Source of the DNA: an uncultured Lachnospiraceae bacterium
GTDB lineage: Bacteria > Bacillota > Clostridia > Lachnospirales > Lachnospiraceae
Assembly (NCBI GenBank): GCA_910584325.1
Contig: CAJTZH010000003.1
Location: 1-64,000, forward strand
Length of the DNA stretch: 64,000 nucleotides
Reading direction: 5' to 3'
The stretch's first letter is position 1; the number at the start of each line of letters is the position of its first letter. Below are positions 17,458 to 25,974 of this stretch, piece by piece. The notes under the pieces are model-generated. The model ran no database searches. It saw only the letters and a list, made by a program, of their open reading frames with translations, and was not told the origin of the DNA. A program made the position numbers and the translations under genes.

Positions 17458-18483
17458 TTATTCCATCTCCTTCATTCGCACCAGACAACCGTGTATCCAT
17501 TCATACTCTTTTGTATCGCTCTGGTCTGCAATCCGCTCTAATAAATCTTCCAGCATATCCGTTGTGATGCCGGCTCGTTCGTATGCCTGAATCGAGCGCG
17601 AACTCAGCCACGACATACCGTATTCCTCGTCTCCTACAGTAATGGTCTGACCTTTAAATTTGTAAAACATGCCGCCGTAATTTTCATTGATATAGGTATC
17701 ATCGAATATAATCTCTTCCTCCAGAAAATCGCTGATTTTGTCCTGAAACGCGATTCGGGCGTCATAGGGCAGAGGAATTTTACTGTATGCAGCTATTTTT
17801 TCCCTGACCATTTCTTTGGTTATTCCTACCTGTGTATACTGTTCAGGCATATGAAGGTACATCCACTGCGGACAGTAAATATGGTCGCCGATAGCGATGG
17901 AATATTCCGAGGCAAATCGCTCAATGATTTCCTCCTCGCTGCCGTGAAGGAGGACATCGATATCCTCAGAAGTATACTCGTATTCAGCACGTTCACCAGC
18001 ACCATGAGACTCATAGTTTTCCAGAACTTCTTTTAAAACTGACAGCACACATTCATCAGTCAAATTAAAATCATTAATAAATGAATATTTATTCGGAAAA
18101 TTATTTAAATTTGAAGCCGCTAAACGACGCTCTGTTTTATACCTGCCTTCCCATTCCATGAACTGCTCATTGTTTACACAACTCATTAACTCGTAAGATA
18201 ACCAGCCTATTTTAGGACTTAATGGTTCAATAAACATTGCAAGCATATCGCTGTCAGAGATTATTGACGGCATGCTGCTATCAATTGCTAAATCAATTTC
18301 ATCATATGTAATATCGTCAAATGTACCTTCCACACCGACTGTTGTTTCCATTGTCATTTCTTCTATCGTATCTTCTTTACTGCTGTTTTCTGTAATTTCA
18401 CTTATAACTTCCTTTGAACCACAACCGGACAGCAAAAAAGTACAGACTCCCAATATCATTATTTTTTTCTTATAATTTATCAT
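17458..18483 (-). CDS. hypothetical lipoprotein
   Basis: A 341-residue predicted lipoprotein: Lys-rich start, hydrophobic core and lipobox LLSGC (Cys21), then an acidic Ser/Thr/Glu-rich stretch (~22-60) and a folded, mostly helical region. The body is rich in Glu, Tyr, Ile and Met with no motif I recognise. It follows an M23 peptidase gene by 15 bases on the same strand and is almost certainly cotranscribed with it. I infer an extracytoplasmic partner or accessory factor of that peptidase, from context only. Confidence 0.7.
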   Translation of the reverse strand: MINYKKKIMILGVCTFLLSGCGSKEVISEITENSSKEDTIEEMTMETTVGVEGTFDDITYDEIDLAIDSSMPSIISDSDMLAMFIEPLSPKIGWLSYELMSCVNNEQFMEWEGRYKTERRLAASNLNNFPNKYSFINDFNLTDECVLSVLKEVLENYESHGAGERAEYEYTSEDIDVLLHGSEEEIIERFASEYSIAIGDHIYCPQWMYLHMPEQYTQVGITKEMVREKIAAYSKIPLPYDARIAFQDKISDFLEEEIIFDDTYINENYGGMFYKFKGQTITVGDEEYGMSWLSSRSIQAYERAGITTDMLEDLLERIADQSDTKEYEWIHGCLVRMKEME

Positions 18484-18498
18484 AATATGTCTCCCCCC

Positions 18499-19500
18499 TT
18501 AATTGTAATTGCCGGTAAACGCGTAATCCGGGAAAAAATCCAGCGGATTCACTGTTGTCTCATAGTTCACCTGCGTTCCTCCCGATATCCCGCCTACGGT
18601 ATTGACGTCAAAATGCAGATGCGCTCCATAAGATTCCCCTGTATTTCCCACAATCCCCAGCATGGAATCCCCCGTAACCTTATCACCTTTATGATAACTT
18701 GACTTATCTTTCATATGTAAATATCGGACAGTATAGCCGCCACTTAATGTAATAACAATATAATTACCTGCTGACGATGAATAATCCGAATGAATAACCT
18801 CGCCGGAACTGACGCAGTATAACGGATAGTCGTTGGCAATATCTCCCGATGCCGAAATAATATCCACACCGTAGTGGTTTGAATGATACCCTTGTGAAAT
18901 ATGCCTTGCCATTTTGGGCTGCCGGAACATATAACGCCACATACAATCGTATGGGTCCATCAACAGCGGTTCTGCAAGCAGTGAAAAATTCCATTTGCAT
19001 TCTTCGGCTTCCTCATCATATGTTATGACAACTAGTTCCTCTCCAAAGGCAAGCGCTAATTCCTGATTGTATTTGGGTCTGACGGAGAATGTTCCGTCCG
19101 CGTTAGAAGTAATACACCATAATTGTGTACTGTCATCTACAGGACTATATGACAAAACCCTGCATCCTGAAACAATTTCCTTATTCATTCTTTTGATATC
19201 GAGAACCTTTGACGGAGCTTCATCCTCTTCTTCGATAATATAGATTCTGTATGCCTCCTCCCGGCGGTCATACACAAATTGAAAGTTCTGCTGTGTGATA
19301 TCATCCTCTGATGTCAAATTCAATACCGCCGTATCATCAGACACGCTCAAACAGTCTCCCGTTTTGACATTTGTCACACCGTAAGTTCCCCGGTTGACAA
19401 CATCTGCTGTTTCAGCTTTTACGATGGATGTGTTTGACAGGATAAAATGAACTGCCAGCAGTAACACCATAGAACAAGTACATAATCTTTTTCTGACCAT
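18499..19500 (-). CDS. exported M23 metallopeptidase with N-terminal trefoil-like region
   Basis: A 333-residue exported protein. A signal peptide (~1-30) is followed by ~140 residues that resemble a ricin-type beta-trefoil (GTYGVTNVKTGDCLSV, QLWCITSNADGTFSVRP, WNFSLL). The C-terminal M23 domain (~195-320) has HYGVDI with metal ligands His and Asp, YLHM, and the HLHFDV motif; these are the LytM-type zinc and catalytic residues. The family cleaves peptidoglycan cross-bridges or stems. A lipoprotein gene follows directly. The promoter at 19532-19569 carries a BlaI-like operator. The trefoil call is a visual judgement. Confidence 0.85.
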   Translation of the reverse strand: MVRKRLCTCSMVLLLAVHFILSNTSIVKAETADVVNRGTYGVTNVKTGDCLSVSDDTAVLNLTSEDDITQQNFQFVYDRREEAYRIYIIEEEDEAPSKVLDIKRMNKEIVSGCRVLSYSPVDDSTQLWCITSNADGTFSVRPKYNQELALAFGEELVVITYDEEAEECKWNFSLLAEPLLMDPYDCMWRYMFRQPKMARHISQGYHSNHYGVDIISASGDIANDYPLYCVSSGEVIHSDYSSSAGNYIVITLSGGYTVRYLHMKDKSSYHKGDKVTGDSMLGIVGNTGESYGAHLHFDVNTVGGISGGTQVNYETTVNPLDFFPDYAFTGNYN

Positions 19501-19531
19501 TTGTTCCTCCTATATTTTTTACATCAGTTAT

Positions 19532-19569
19532 TACATCTGTAGTTTACCACATGCCAATATATATAGCAA
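19532..19569 (-). promoter_or_regulatory. promoter with BlaI-type dyad (copy 1) for the M23 operon
   Basis: On the minus strand TTGCTA (19564-19569), 17 bases, then TAAACT with an extended TGG (19541-19546). The dyad TACAGATGTA lies at 19532-19541 over the start point. This is the same layout as at 17402-17439. The core TACA-N2-TGTA is the known operator core of BlaI/MecI repressors, and differs at one central position from the dyad at the blaI-like promoter at 30534-30545. Confidence 0.62.
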
Positions 19570-19608
19570 ACAATTAAGCATTAGATATTTCGCTTTCCAA
19601 CAAAATAA

Positions 19609-20205
19609 AGAACGGTCATCATATCCACTGTTTTGTGATAGATGACCGTTCTACACTATTCCGTTTTCCACCTTTTTTCCTTTCTTTTTCAACTTAACAA
19701 TCTGAAACTTTTTTGTTTTGATAGATTTTTCTATCTTCTATTCGGTTTTCAATCTATGTTAAAGTTGTTATTTTTTTATCCCTTTTTATAAGATTCACTG
19801 TTTCATCTATGTTAAATTATTACTTTGTATTCATACTAACTTTTCGAAACTTTGTTTCATCTTATTTTGAATTCCTGCATCTTTTTTTGATTTATCTTTT
19901 TATATGATTTCTATGCTTCATATCTGATAAATCGTTGTGGTAAATGTTCAACATGAATATCAGCTGATGCGACCTTGACTTTTCTTTTTACAATGAATTT
20001 GTAATTATTTTTTATTCATGAAGTTCGGTTTCAAAAGGGATGTGCTGTTATTACCACTTTCATGTTGATTGGTTGACGATTATGTGTTCAACGGAATCGA
20101 CCTCCTTTTTTCTGTTTTTTAGTTGTTTTCGTCCAAATAATTTATTCTTATTTGTTTATCTCTTTGTTATGTCTATATATTACCATGTGTTTTTTATATT
20201 GTCAA
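19609..20205 (-). ncRNA. candidate ~560-nt noncoding transcript
   Basis: This fills most of a 938-base stretch without a gene (19501-20438). On the minus strand TTGACA (20200-20205) and TAATAT (20177-20182) are exactly 17 bases apart, a near-consensus promoter. About 520 bases downstream AGAACGGTCATC/GATGACCGTTCT (19609-19652) make a 12-bp hairpin followed by TTTATTTTG. Between them the strand is A-rich with stops in every frame and no ORF above ~30 codons, although AAAAAAGGAGG occurs at 20101-20111. It could be a structured RNA, a decayed gene, or a long leader. No known RNA family is assigned. Confidence 0.4.
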
Positions 20206-20336
20206 TACAATTTTTAAAAATATTTTTAATTTTTTCATTTTTATTTTCACACAGAACTATTTTTTCAAAATTAAACCGCCTGCAATTCAGTATTGGGCGC
20301 ATGTTCTATATATAATATAATAGCATTGTATAATTG

Positions 20337-20436
20337 AAAAGAAATAAGCATCCTCTACCGCTCAAAGTTTAGGATGCTTATTCTTATAATCATTTTCTAC
20401 TGAGGGAAATCGGAGATTCGAGTCCGATTACTTCTA
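20337..20436 (-). repeat. two-hairpin repeat element, copy A (terminator-like)
   Basis: Read on the minus strand directly after the aldo/keto reductase stop: AGAAGTAATCGG, a small hairpin (ATCGGA/TCCGAT), a spacer, then the stem AATAAGCATCC/GGATGCTTATT followed by TCTTTTC. Copies B (50633-50725) and C (52669-52745) share both hairpins. The position and T-rich end suggest it terminates the reductase gene. Confidence 0.6.
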
Positions 20437-20438
20437 AT

Positions 20439-21467
20439 TTATTTCACGCTCACCCGTCCCGCAAGCACTTCCTTGTAGTCGGCAAGGTTCTTCTTAAGCA
20501 GCGCCGGCGTATCCAGATGATACGGGCACTTGGATTTGCATTGCCCGCAATTCATACACTTTTCAATTAACTTCATCTTTTCCTGTACTTCGGACGTAAG
20601 CTGAAGTTCTGATGGAGAACGGCGCAAAAGAAGAGACATCCTTGCGCAGTTGTTAATCTCAATTCCGGCCGGACACGGCATACAGTACCCGCAGCCGCGG
20701 CAGAACTCTCCCGAAAGTTCGGCTCTGTCCGTTTCAATGAGTTCTTGCAGCGCCTCCGTCATCACAGGCGGATTATCAATATAACTAAGAAATTCATCAA
20801 GTTCCTTCTCCCGCTGCACACCCCAGATTGGAAGAACATTATCATACTGCGCCTCAAACGCATAAGCCGCCGCCGAATTGGTGATAAGCCCTCCCGAAAG
20901 CGCCTTCATCGCGATAAATCCCATTCCGGCGTCCCGGCATTTTGTCACAAGCTCTACATCTTCCTTCGCCGCAAGATAGCAGAACGGAAACTGCAGCGTC
21001 TCGTATAATCCGCAGTCAACAGCTTCATTCGCTACCGCAAGACGGTGATTTGTAATACCGATGTGCCGAATCCTGCCTTTTTCCTTCGCTTCAGCCATCG
21101 CCTCATAAATACCGGTTCCGTCACCCGGCTTCGGGCAGAACGACGGATTATGGAACTGATAGATATCAATGTAATCCGTATTCAGTTCCGCAAGACTGGT
21201 GTGCAAATCCTTCCAAAATTCCTCTGCCGTTACCGCTGCCGTCTTCGTTGCAATAATCACCTTATCGCGCATACCCTCAAACGCAAGCCCCAGTTTATGC
21301 TCGCTGTCCGTATAAAACCTTGCCGTATCAAAGAAATTCATGCCGCCCTCATAGGCTTTGCGTAAAATACGCACCGCCTCGCCGTCCGTAACACGCTGTA
21401 TCGGCAGCGCGCCGAACCCGTTTTTATTGACAGTAATTCCTGTCTTTCCAAGTGTGACTGTCGTCAT
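20439..21467 (-). CDS. aldo/keto reductase with C-terminal ferredoxin domain
   Basis: A 342-residue aldo/keto reductase. The N-terminal ~250 residues form the AKR barrel (NGFGALPIQRV, the catalytic region FFDTARFYTDSEHKLG with Asp and Tyr, HIGITNH). The C-terminal ~80 residues carry two [4Fe-4S] motifs: C-x2-C-x2-C-x3-CP (CRGCGYCMPCP) and CMNCGQCKSKCP. Such fusions are frequent in anaerobes and probably couple carbonyl reduction to ferredoxin-type electron transfer. The substrate is unknown. It stands alone, with the terminator-like repeat A directly downstream. Confidence 0.9.
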   Translation of the reverse strand: MTTVTLGKTGITVNKNGFGALPIQRVTDGEAVRILRKAYEGGMNFFDTARFYTDSEHKLGLAFEGMRDKVIIATKTAAVTAEEFWKDLHTSLAELNTDYIDIYQFHNPSFCPKPGDGTGIYEAMAEAKEKGRIRHIGITNHRLAVANEAVDCGLYETLQFPFCYLAAKEDVELVTKCRDAGMGFIAMKALSGGLITNSAAAYAFEAQYDNVLPIWGVQREKELDEFLSYIDNPPVMTEALQELIETDRAELSGEFCRGCGYCMPCPAGIEINNCARMSLLLRRSPSELQLTSEVQEKMKLIEKCMNCGQCKSKCPYHLDTPALLKKNLADYKEVLAGRVSVK

Positions 21468-21502
21468 ATGTATTTCCTCCCGTATTCTGAGATTTCATAC
21501 AG

Positions 21503-22213
21503 TTATTTTACATCAAGTCTCAACAAAATTCTACTGCCAATTAACACAATCAGCACAACAGCCGCCACGCCTAGCAACAGCCAGACAGCCGCCGGAAGAT
21601 GCGCAATGGTAAGCAAAAAGGTTCCAAACCACTCTCCTATTGCCGTATGCGCAAATCTCGTGCCGATTATAAATACTGCCATATAAAGAATATACGGTAT
21701 CCAGAATACTTTCGCGCCATATCGCAGATTCAGAATAAAAAACAGCCATATCAAAAGCAGCACAATACCGATAATCAACACGCCCCATTTGAGCAAAACA
21801 GGAGGCATCCATGCACTCTCCATGCGCAGTCCCGGAAACAATACGGAATATAATATCCCCTCCAGAACCATCAGCACATTGACCGCGGCGTAAAGCGCCA
21901 CTGCCAGTACGCCAAGGAACAGCAGTCCTGCGCCGATTAAATTTTTTCGTTTCTGTCCCATAGACACACCGAGCAAAAAATGCGCCGTCAGTTCATTTCC
22001 GATAACAAATGTCCAGACGCCGGAAAAAATCAAGCCAAAAACCGCACCGCCGTGAATATACGATGTATTGCCCGGCCCGCATGCAATATTAATAAGCATA
22101 ATTCCTGCCGCCGCGCCGAGAAGAAACGCGCAGCTGAATTTTACCAGTTGTTTTTTCAGAAACAGATTCCACTCTTTCCCAAACTGTGAAAAATACAGAT
22201 TCATCCGATTCAC
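21503..22213 (-). CDS. ABC transporter permease-like membrane protein (second subunit)
   Basis: A 236-residue membrane protein with about six hydrophobic helices (roughly 28-50, 60-82, 97-125, 135-165, 170-190, 200-230). It has no motif beyond the general ABC-2-type permease pattern. It is separated by three bases from another permease gene, which overlaps the ATPase gene. In YtrA-regulated operons a GntR repressor is followed by an ATPase and one or two such permeases. The substrate is unknown. Confidence 0.7.
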   Translation of the reverse strand: MNRMNLYFSQFGKEWNLFLKKQLVKFSCAFLLGAAAGIMLINIACGPGNTSYIHGGAVFGLIFSGVWTFVIGNELTAHFLLGVSMGQKRKNLIGAGLLFLGVLAVALYAAVNVLMVLEGILYSVLFPGLRMESAWMPPVLLKWGVLIIGIVLLLIWLFFILNLRYGAKVFWIPYILYMAVFIIGTRFAHTAIGEWFGTFLLTIAHLPAAVWLLLGVAAVVLIVLIGSRILLRLDVK

Positions 22214-22216
22214 CTC

Positions 22217-22858
22217 CTAAATCGTCATCTTCTTAACCGTTTTGTAATGAAGCGTCAGAACACCGCCCCATACCAGAAGCGTAACAACCGTGGCGCAGAC
22301 AAAAACCTCTGCATTCCATATGATGCCCGCCACTATTTTCCTTGAGGCAGAAAATCCCGCGAAAAAGATGCCTGCCATCAAAAGAATATATACGACAACG
22401 CCCGCAATAATTGCCACAGCTTTTCCAAACACCTGATGAACTGTGCCAAGACCTGTTCCGACAATGTTTGCCCAGATGACGCAGACCGCCCCGAACCCAA
22501 TCCAGATTCCCATGTGCTGCCATTCTCCCGTAACAAGATTGACCACCGCCGCCAGAATGATAAAAACAATAAAATTCATGACTGTAAAAACACAGGTCCC
22601 GAGAAACGCATTTTTCCTTGACACCCCCATGGAGACTGCCAGCGGAATATCCCTTTTGTAAAAAGTAAGCGCATGGGAAAAACTGAAAATAATGTATCCA
22701 AGAAGCATATAATAAATTATTTCCCAGCTTTTACGGCTTTCTTCACCGACGGACACCCACCGTTCTGCCGTAAACAGCCACATCAGCGCGCTCCAACCAG
22801 CAACCATCAAAAACGTTTTTACAGCGCATCTAAAATACCATTTCACACTGCCTCTCAT
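22217..22858 (-). CDS. ABC transporter permease-like membrane protein (first subunit)
   Basis: A 213-residue membrane protein with six hydrophobic helices, apparently an ABC-2-type permease subunit. I placed the start at the ATG at 22856-22858, which overlaps the TGA of the ATPase gene (ATGA), a typical coupled junction; seven upstream codons are open but lie inside the ATPase gene. It precedes a second permease gene by three bases. It is probably paired with the YtrB-like ATPase in a GntR-controlled exporter. Confidence 0.72.
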   Translation of the reverse strand: MRGSVKWYFRCAVKTFLMVAGWSALMWLFTAERWVSVGEESRKSWEIIYYMLLGYIIFSFSHALTFYKRDIPLAVSMGVSRKNAFLGTCVFTVMNFIVFIILAAVVNLVTGEWQHMGIWIGFGAVCVIWANIVGTGLGTVHQVFGKAVAIIAGVVVYILLMAGIFFAGFSASRKIVAGIIWNAEVFVCATVVTLLVWGGVLTLHYKTVKKMTI

Positions 22859-23733
22859 AGCCCTTCCTCCTTTTCGCATAACGCGAGAAAAATCTTGGAC
22901 AGATTCACCGGCTGTATGCTCACATCGCAGGAATCGTCGATTTTCTCACCGTCAGACAGCATCACGGTCACGCCTATTCCTCTTCCCGTCTTTTCTCTGC
23001 CGTAAACATGAAGTCCTTTTACGGCGTGTTCCACTTCCGTCTCCAGACCGCTCACATGGAAACATCGTTCCACCAAATCCTGCGTATTTTCCTTTAAAAT
23101 AATTTTTTTATCGTGAAGCACTATCACTTCCTCCAGCACATCCGACGCTTCCTCAATAATATGTGTCGATATGACAAACGTCCTTCCCGTTTTGTCATAT
23201 TCGTCCAGAAGCAGCCTGTAAAATTTCTGTCTGGCAAACATATCCAGTCCCGCCACCGGTTCGTCCAGAATCGTAAACGGCGCCTTGCTCGCCAGCGCCA
23301 CGATAATCGTCACTACCGAAAGCATACCCTTTGAATACTTCATCATGGATTTTTTTGTATTCAAATCAAACTCTTTCACCAGCCGTTCTGCCAGTTCTTT
23401 ATCCCAATACGGATAGTAATAAGAAGCCGCCTTCAGATATTCGCCCGCTTTCATTTGCGCAATCGGCGTACCGCCCACGATTTCTCTTGAAAAACAGATA
23501 TTTTTCAGCTCTTTCTCATTTTCCCAGACCGGTTCCCCGTTAATCGTCACTTCGCCTGACGTCGCCGGATTCTGCGCCGTCATTACCGATAAAAGCGTCG
23601 TCTTGCCTACGCCGTTTCGTCCGATTAATCCGTAAATTTTACCGGATTCAAGCACAAGGTTCAAATTCTTCAATACCTCGTTATCTTTATACGATTTGCA
23701 GATATTCCTGCATTCCAACACCAATTTCTCCAT
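22855..23733 (-). CDS. YtrB-like ABC transporter ATPase
   Basis: A 292-residue ABC ATPase. Walker A is GRNGVGKTT, Walker B is FTILDEPVAGLD, and the switch His is in STHI. The signature region reads YSKGMLSV, that is S-K-G-M in place of the usual SGGQ, as in several YtrB and CcmA-like proteins. A C-terminal extension of ~80 residues follows the nucleotide-binding domain. It starts three bases after the GntR repressor gene and overlaps the first permease gene. It energises the two small membrane proteins encoded downstream. Confidence 0.88.
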   Translation of the reverse strand: MEKLVLECRNICKSYKDNEVLKNLNLVLESGKIYGLIGRNGVGKTTLLSVMTAQNPATSGEVTINGEPVWENEKELKNICFSREIVGGTPIAQMKAGEYLKAASYYYPYWDKELAERLVKEFDLNTKKSMMKYSKGMLSVVTIIVALASKAPFTILDEPVAGLDMFARQKFYRLLLDEYDKTGRTFVISTHIIEEASDVLEEVIVLHDKKIILKENTQDLVERCFHVSGLETEVEHAVKGLHVYGREKTGRGIGVTVMLSDGEKIDDSCDVSIQPVNLSKIFLALCEKEEGL

Positions 23734-23735
23734 AA

Positions 23736-24104
23736 TTAAACCTCCATAATACTCTCAATCATCGAAACAATTTCCTGACGGCTGATTCCAAGTCCTCTTG
23801 CCTCTCTGACAAGAGGTACGGCATACTTCTCCTTAAACGTCTTTTTCCGCGCCGTCTTAATGGCATCCTTCGCACCGGACGCAACAAACATGCCAATTCC
23901 CCTTTTCTTATACAAAATCCCCATATCCACCAGAATATTAATTCCCTTCGCTGCCGTCGCCGGATTAATGGTATACTGCTTCGCCAGCTCATTGGTACTT
24001 GGAACACGCTCTTCTTCCAGAAGAATGCCCCGTAGTATATCCGTTTCAATCATCTCGCAAATCTGAAGATAAATTGATTTTTCCTGATTCAACAACTCAT
24101 TCAA
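23736..24104 (-). CDS. YtrA-type GntR family repressor
   Basis: A ~122-residue GntR regulator of the short YtrA type: an N-terminal winged helix (SIYLQICEMIETDILRG, VPSTNELAKQYTINPATAAKGINILVDMGI, KRGIGMFV) and a short helical tail instead of a ligand-binding domain. I favour a TTG start at 24102-24104 because GGAAAGGAGAG lies just upstream; an ATG 25 codons further up lacks a good ribosome site. It is the first gene of the operon repressor-ATPase-permease-permease and presumably represses it. Confidence 0.8.
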   Translation of the reverse strand: MNELLNQEKSIYLQICEMIETDILRGILLEEERVPSTNELAKQYTINPATAAKGINILVDMGILYKKRGIGMFVASGAKDAIKTARKKTFKEKYAVPLVREARGLGISRQEIVSMIESIMEV

Positions 24105-24190
24105 CGAAATCTCTCCTTTCCGATGAAGATAAACGCACGCTTCTGAACTGCTCGCTATCCACGTTGTTCGGTTCATCACTTATATAATTA

Positions 24191-24219
24191 ACTATATATC
24201 CATTTAACCTAAATGTCAA
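24191..24219 (-). promoter_or_regulatory. promoter of the GntR/ABC operon
   Basis: On the minus strand TTGACA (24214-24219) and TATAGT (24191-24196) are 17 bases apart. AT-rich, partly palindromic sequence around the -10 could hold the autoregulatory GntR operator, but I cannot define it. Confidence 0.65.
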
Positions 24220-24228
24220 TAGTTTTTG

Positions 24229-24257
24229 TTGAACATTTAACAAAAAAAGAGTAAAAT
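24229..24257 (+). promoter_or_regulatory. promoter of the GGDEF protein gene
   Basis: TTGAAC (24229-24234), 17 bases, TAAAAT (24252-24257), about 40 bases upstream of the ATG at 24297. It is divergent from, and only ten bases away from, the -35 element of the GntR operon promoter. Confidence 0.55.
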
Positions 24258-24296
24258 GAAACTATAAATCAAAAATTGTGTGGGAGATTACTTTAC

Positions 24297-25964
24297 ATGA
24301 GAAAACAACAGATAGCAATTTTAACGTTTTTTACAGCATTGATTGCCACAGCGCTGTTATATATATCCGGTTCTGTACTGGCGGACGGTGAAGACAAACG
24401 TGTTTTGTTCCTAAGTTCCTATTCCTACGGTTGGAATACCGTACAGATTCAGATTGAAGGAATTAAAGAGGGTATCGGTGAAAACATTACTCTTGATTAT
24501 GAGTTTATGGATACGAAACGTTTTCCTGACGACGAAAGCATCCACCGGTTTTATACGGAATTAAAATACCGCATGGAACGGGTAGAACCTTATGACGTCG
24601 TTATTTTAGGCGACGACGCGGCGCTGCAGTTTGCGATGAAATACCGCGATGATTTATTCAGGGATATTCCTCTTGTTTTTGAAGGAATTAACGACACCGC
24701 ATATGCGATGGAAGTATCAAAGGACCCTTTGATTACCGGCGTCCTTGAGAAGCTTTCCTTCGAAAAAAATATCGCGTTCGCAAGGACGCTCTATCCGAAC
24801 GCCACAACGATTACCGCTATTCTTGATGATTCCGTCACCGGAGAAGCCGAGCGCAAATCGTTCTATCAGTACGCCGCAAATTATCCTGAATTTACGTTCA
24901 GCGAGATTAATTCCTCCCGCCTTACGACAGAGGAATTGCGTGATACGCTTGCCAGCGTGGAGAAAGACACGATTCTTATCTATATTACGCTTACGGAGGA
25001 CGCCAGTGGTAAAAACTACACCAGCAGCCAGTCCATCCGGCTTGTTGCGCAAAATGCCAATGTTCCCGCTTTCCGTATGGTTTCGGGAGGAATCGGCGAA
25101 GGACTCCTTGGCGGTAATATCGTTTCTATGGAGCTATCCGGCAAAATTGCCGCCGCAATGGCCACCGCAATCTGTAATGGAACGCATCCTGCCGTATTTG
25201 ATGTAGAAGAGGACGCACCAAACATCTACTGTATTGACGAAGCCGTAATGCGTAAATACAATCTGGATTTATCATTGATTCCAAAAGACGCGGAAATCAT
25301 GAACCATCTGCCGACTTTTTTTGAGAAACACAGGGAAATCATTTTTCCGTTGATTGTGATTTTCCTGATACTGATTTTCGTAATCGCGCAGCTGGTATTG
25401 CGCACCAGAAAACAGACTGTCCGCGCAAATCTGTTGACAAGAACGGCGTCCGAATATGAGAAATCTTCTACTCATGATTTTCTCACCGGTCTTCCAAACC
25501 GGACAAAACTTTATGACGACCTGTCGCGGATTATTGACGGCAATTCCGTCTGCTCGCTGTTCATTTTCGATATTGATAACTTTAAAGGCATCAATGACAC
25601 TTATGGTCATAATGTGGGAGATGAAGTTTTAAAAGAAGTCGGAAACCGTTTATTAAAAGCCACAGACAATATATTCTGCTCCTACCGTCTTGCAGGAGAC
25701 GAATTTATCTGTATTTTAAAAAACAATTTCCGCAATGACATTGATAAATACGCGAGAATGTGTCTCAAATTATTTCAGGATGATTTTTGTTTAAGCAAAA
25801 ATACGCTGACTGTTCATATCAGTCTCGGTATCGCTGTTTATCCTGATGATGCCGCAAGCGTAAAAGATTTAATTGAACATGCCGACCAGGCAATGTACAG
25901 CGTTAAGAAACACGGCAAAAACGATTACGCGTTTTACGACAGCATCAGAAAACAGTCCGGTTGA
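24297..25964 (+). CDS. exported sensor diguanylate cyclase (substrate-binding-like + GGDEF)
   Basis: A 555-residue membrane protein. A signal/anchor helix (~7-28) precedes an extracytoplasmic region of ~320 residues resembling ABC substrate-binding proteins of the YcjN/DUF534 type (VLFLSSYSYGWNTV, VVILGDDAALQFA). A second helix (~345-367) leads to a C-terminal GGDEF domain with HDFLTGLPNR, FDIDNFKGINDTYGH and the active-site variant AGDEF. A first-position Ala is tolerated in some cyclases. No RxxD inhibitory site is visible upstream. It probably makes c-di-GMP in response to an external solute. The ATG at 24297 has GGGAG upstream. Confidence 0.85.
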   Translation: MRKQQIAILTFFTALIATALLYISGSVLADGEDKRVLFLSSYSYGWNTVQIQIEGIKEGIGENITLDYEFMDTKRFPDDESIHRFYTELKYRMERVEPYDVVILGDDAALQFAMKYRDDLFRDIPLVFEGINDTAYAMEVSKDPLITGVLEKLSFEKNIAFARTLYPNATTITAILDDSVTGEAERKSFYQYAANYPEFTFSEINSSRLTTEELRDTLASVEKDTILIYITLTEDASGKNYTSSQSIRLVAQNANVPAFRMVSGGIGEGLLGGNIVSMELSGKIAAAMATAICNGTHPAVFDVEEDAPNIYCIDEAVMRKYNLDLSLIPKDAEIMNHLPTFFEKHREIIFPLIVIFLILIFVIAQLVLRTRKQTVRANLLTRTASEYEKSSTHDFLTGLPNRTKLYDDLSRIIDGNSVCSLFIFDIDNFKGINDTYGHNVGDEVLKEVGNRLLKATDNIFCSYRLAGDEFICILKNNFRNDIDKYARMCLKLFQDDFCLSKNTLTVHISLGIAVYPDDAASVKDLIEHADQAMYSVKKHGKNDYAFYDSIRKQSG

Positions 25965-25974
25965 TTGTTATGCT

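Noticed and set aside
19609..19652. The 12-bp inverted repeat as a transposon end
   Set aside because: There is no second copy of the repeat and no target duplication; its position after a promoter-bearing stretch and its T-rich flank fit a terminator better.
20040..20315. Plus-strand open frame of 91 codons
   Set aside because: It is a T-rich artefact coding for almost only Phe, Leu, Ile and Ser, overlaps the strong minus promoter, and has no ribosome site.
20400..20436. tRNA-like T-arm sequence GGAGATTCGAGTCC next to the aldo/keto reductase gene
   Set aside because: No acceptor stem, D arm or anticodon arm can be built around it; it is part of the two-hairpin repeat.
22855..23733. ABC ATPase with S-K-G-M signature as inactive
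   Set aside because: Variants of the SGGQ signature are common in YtrB/CcmA-like ATPases, and Walker A, Walker B and the switch His are intact.
24297..25964. GGDEF protein as degenerate because of AGDEF
   Set aside because: The first Gly can vary in active cyclases, and the remaining active-site and metal residues are present.
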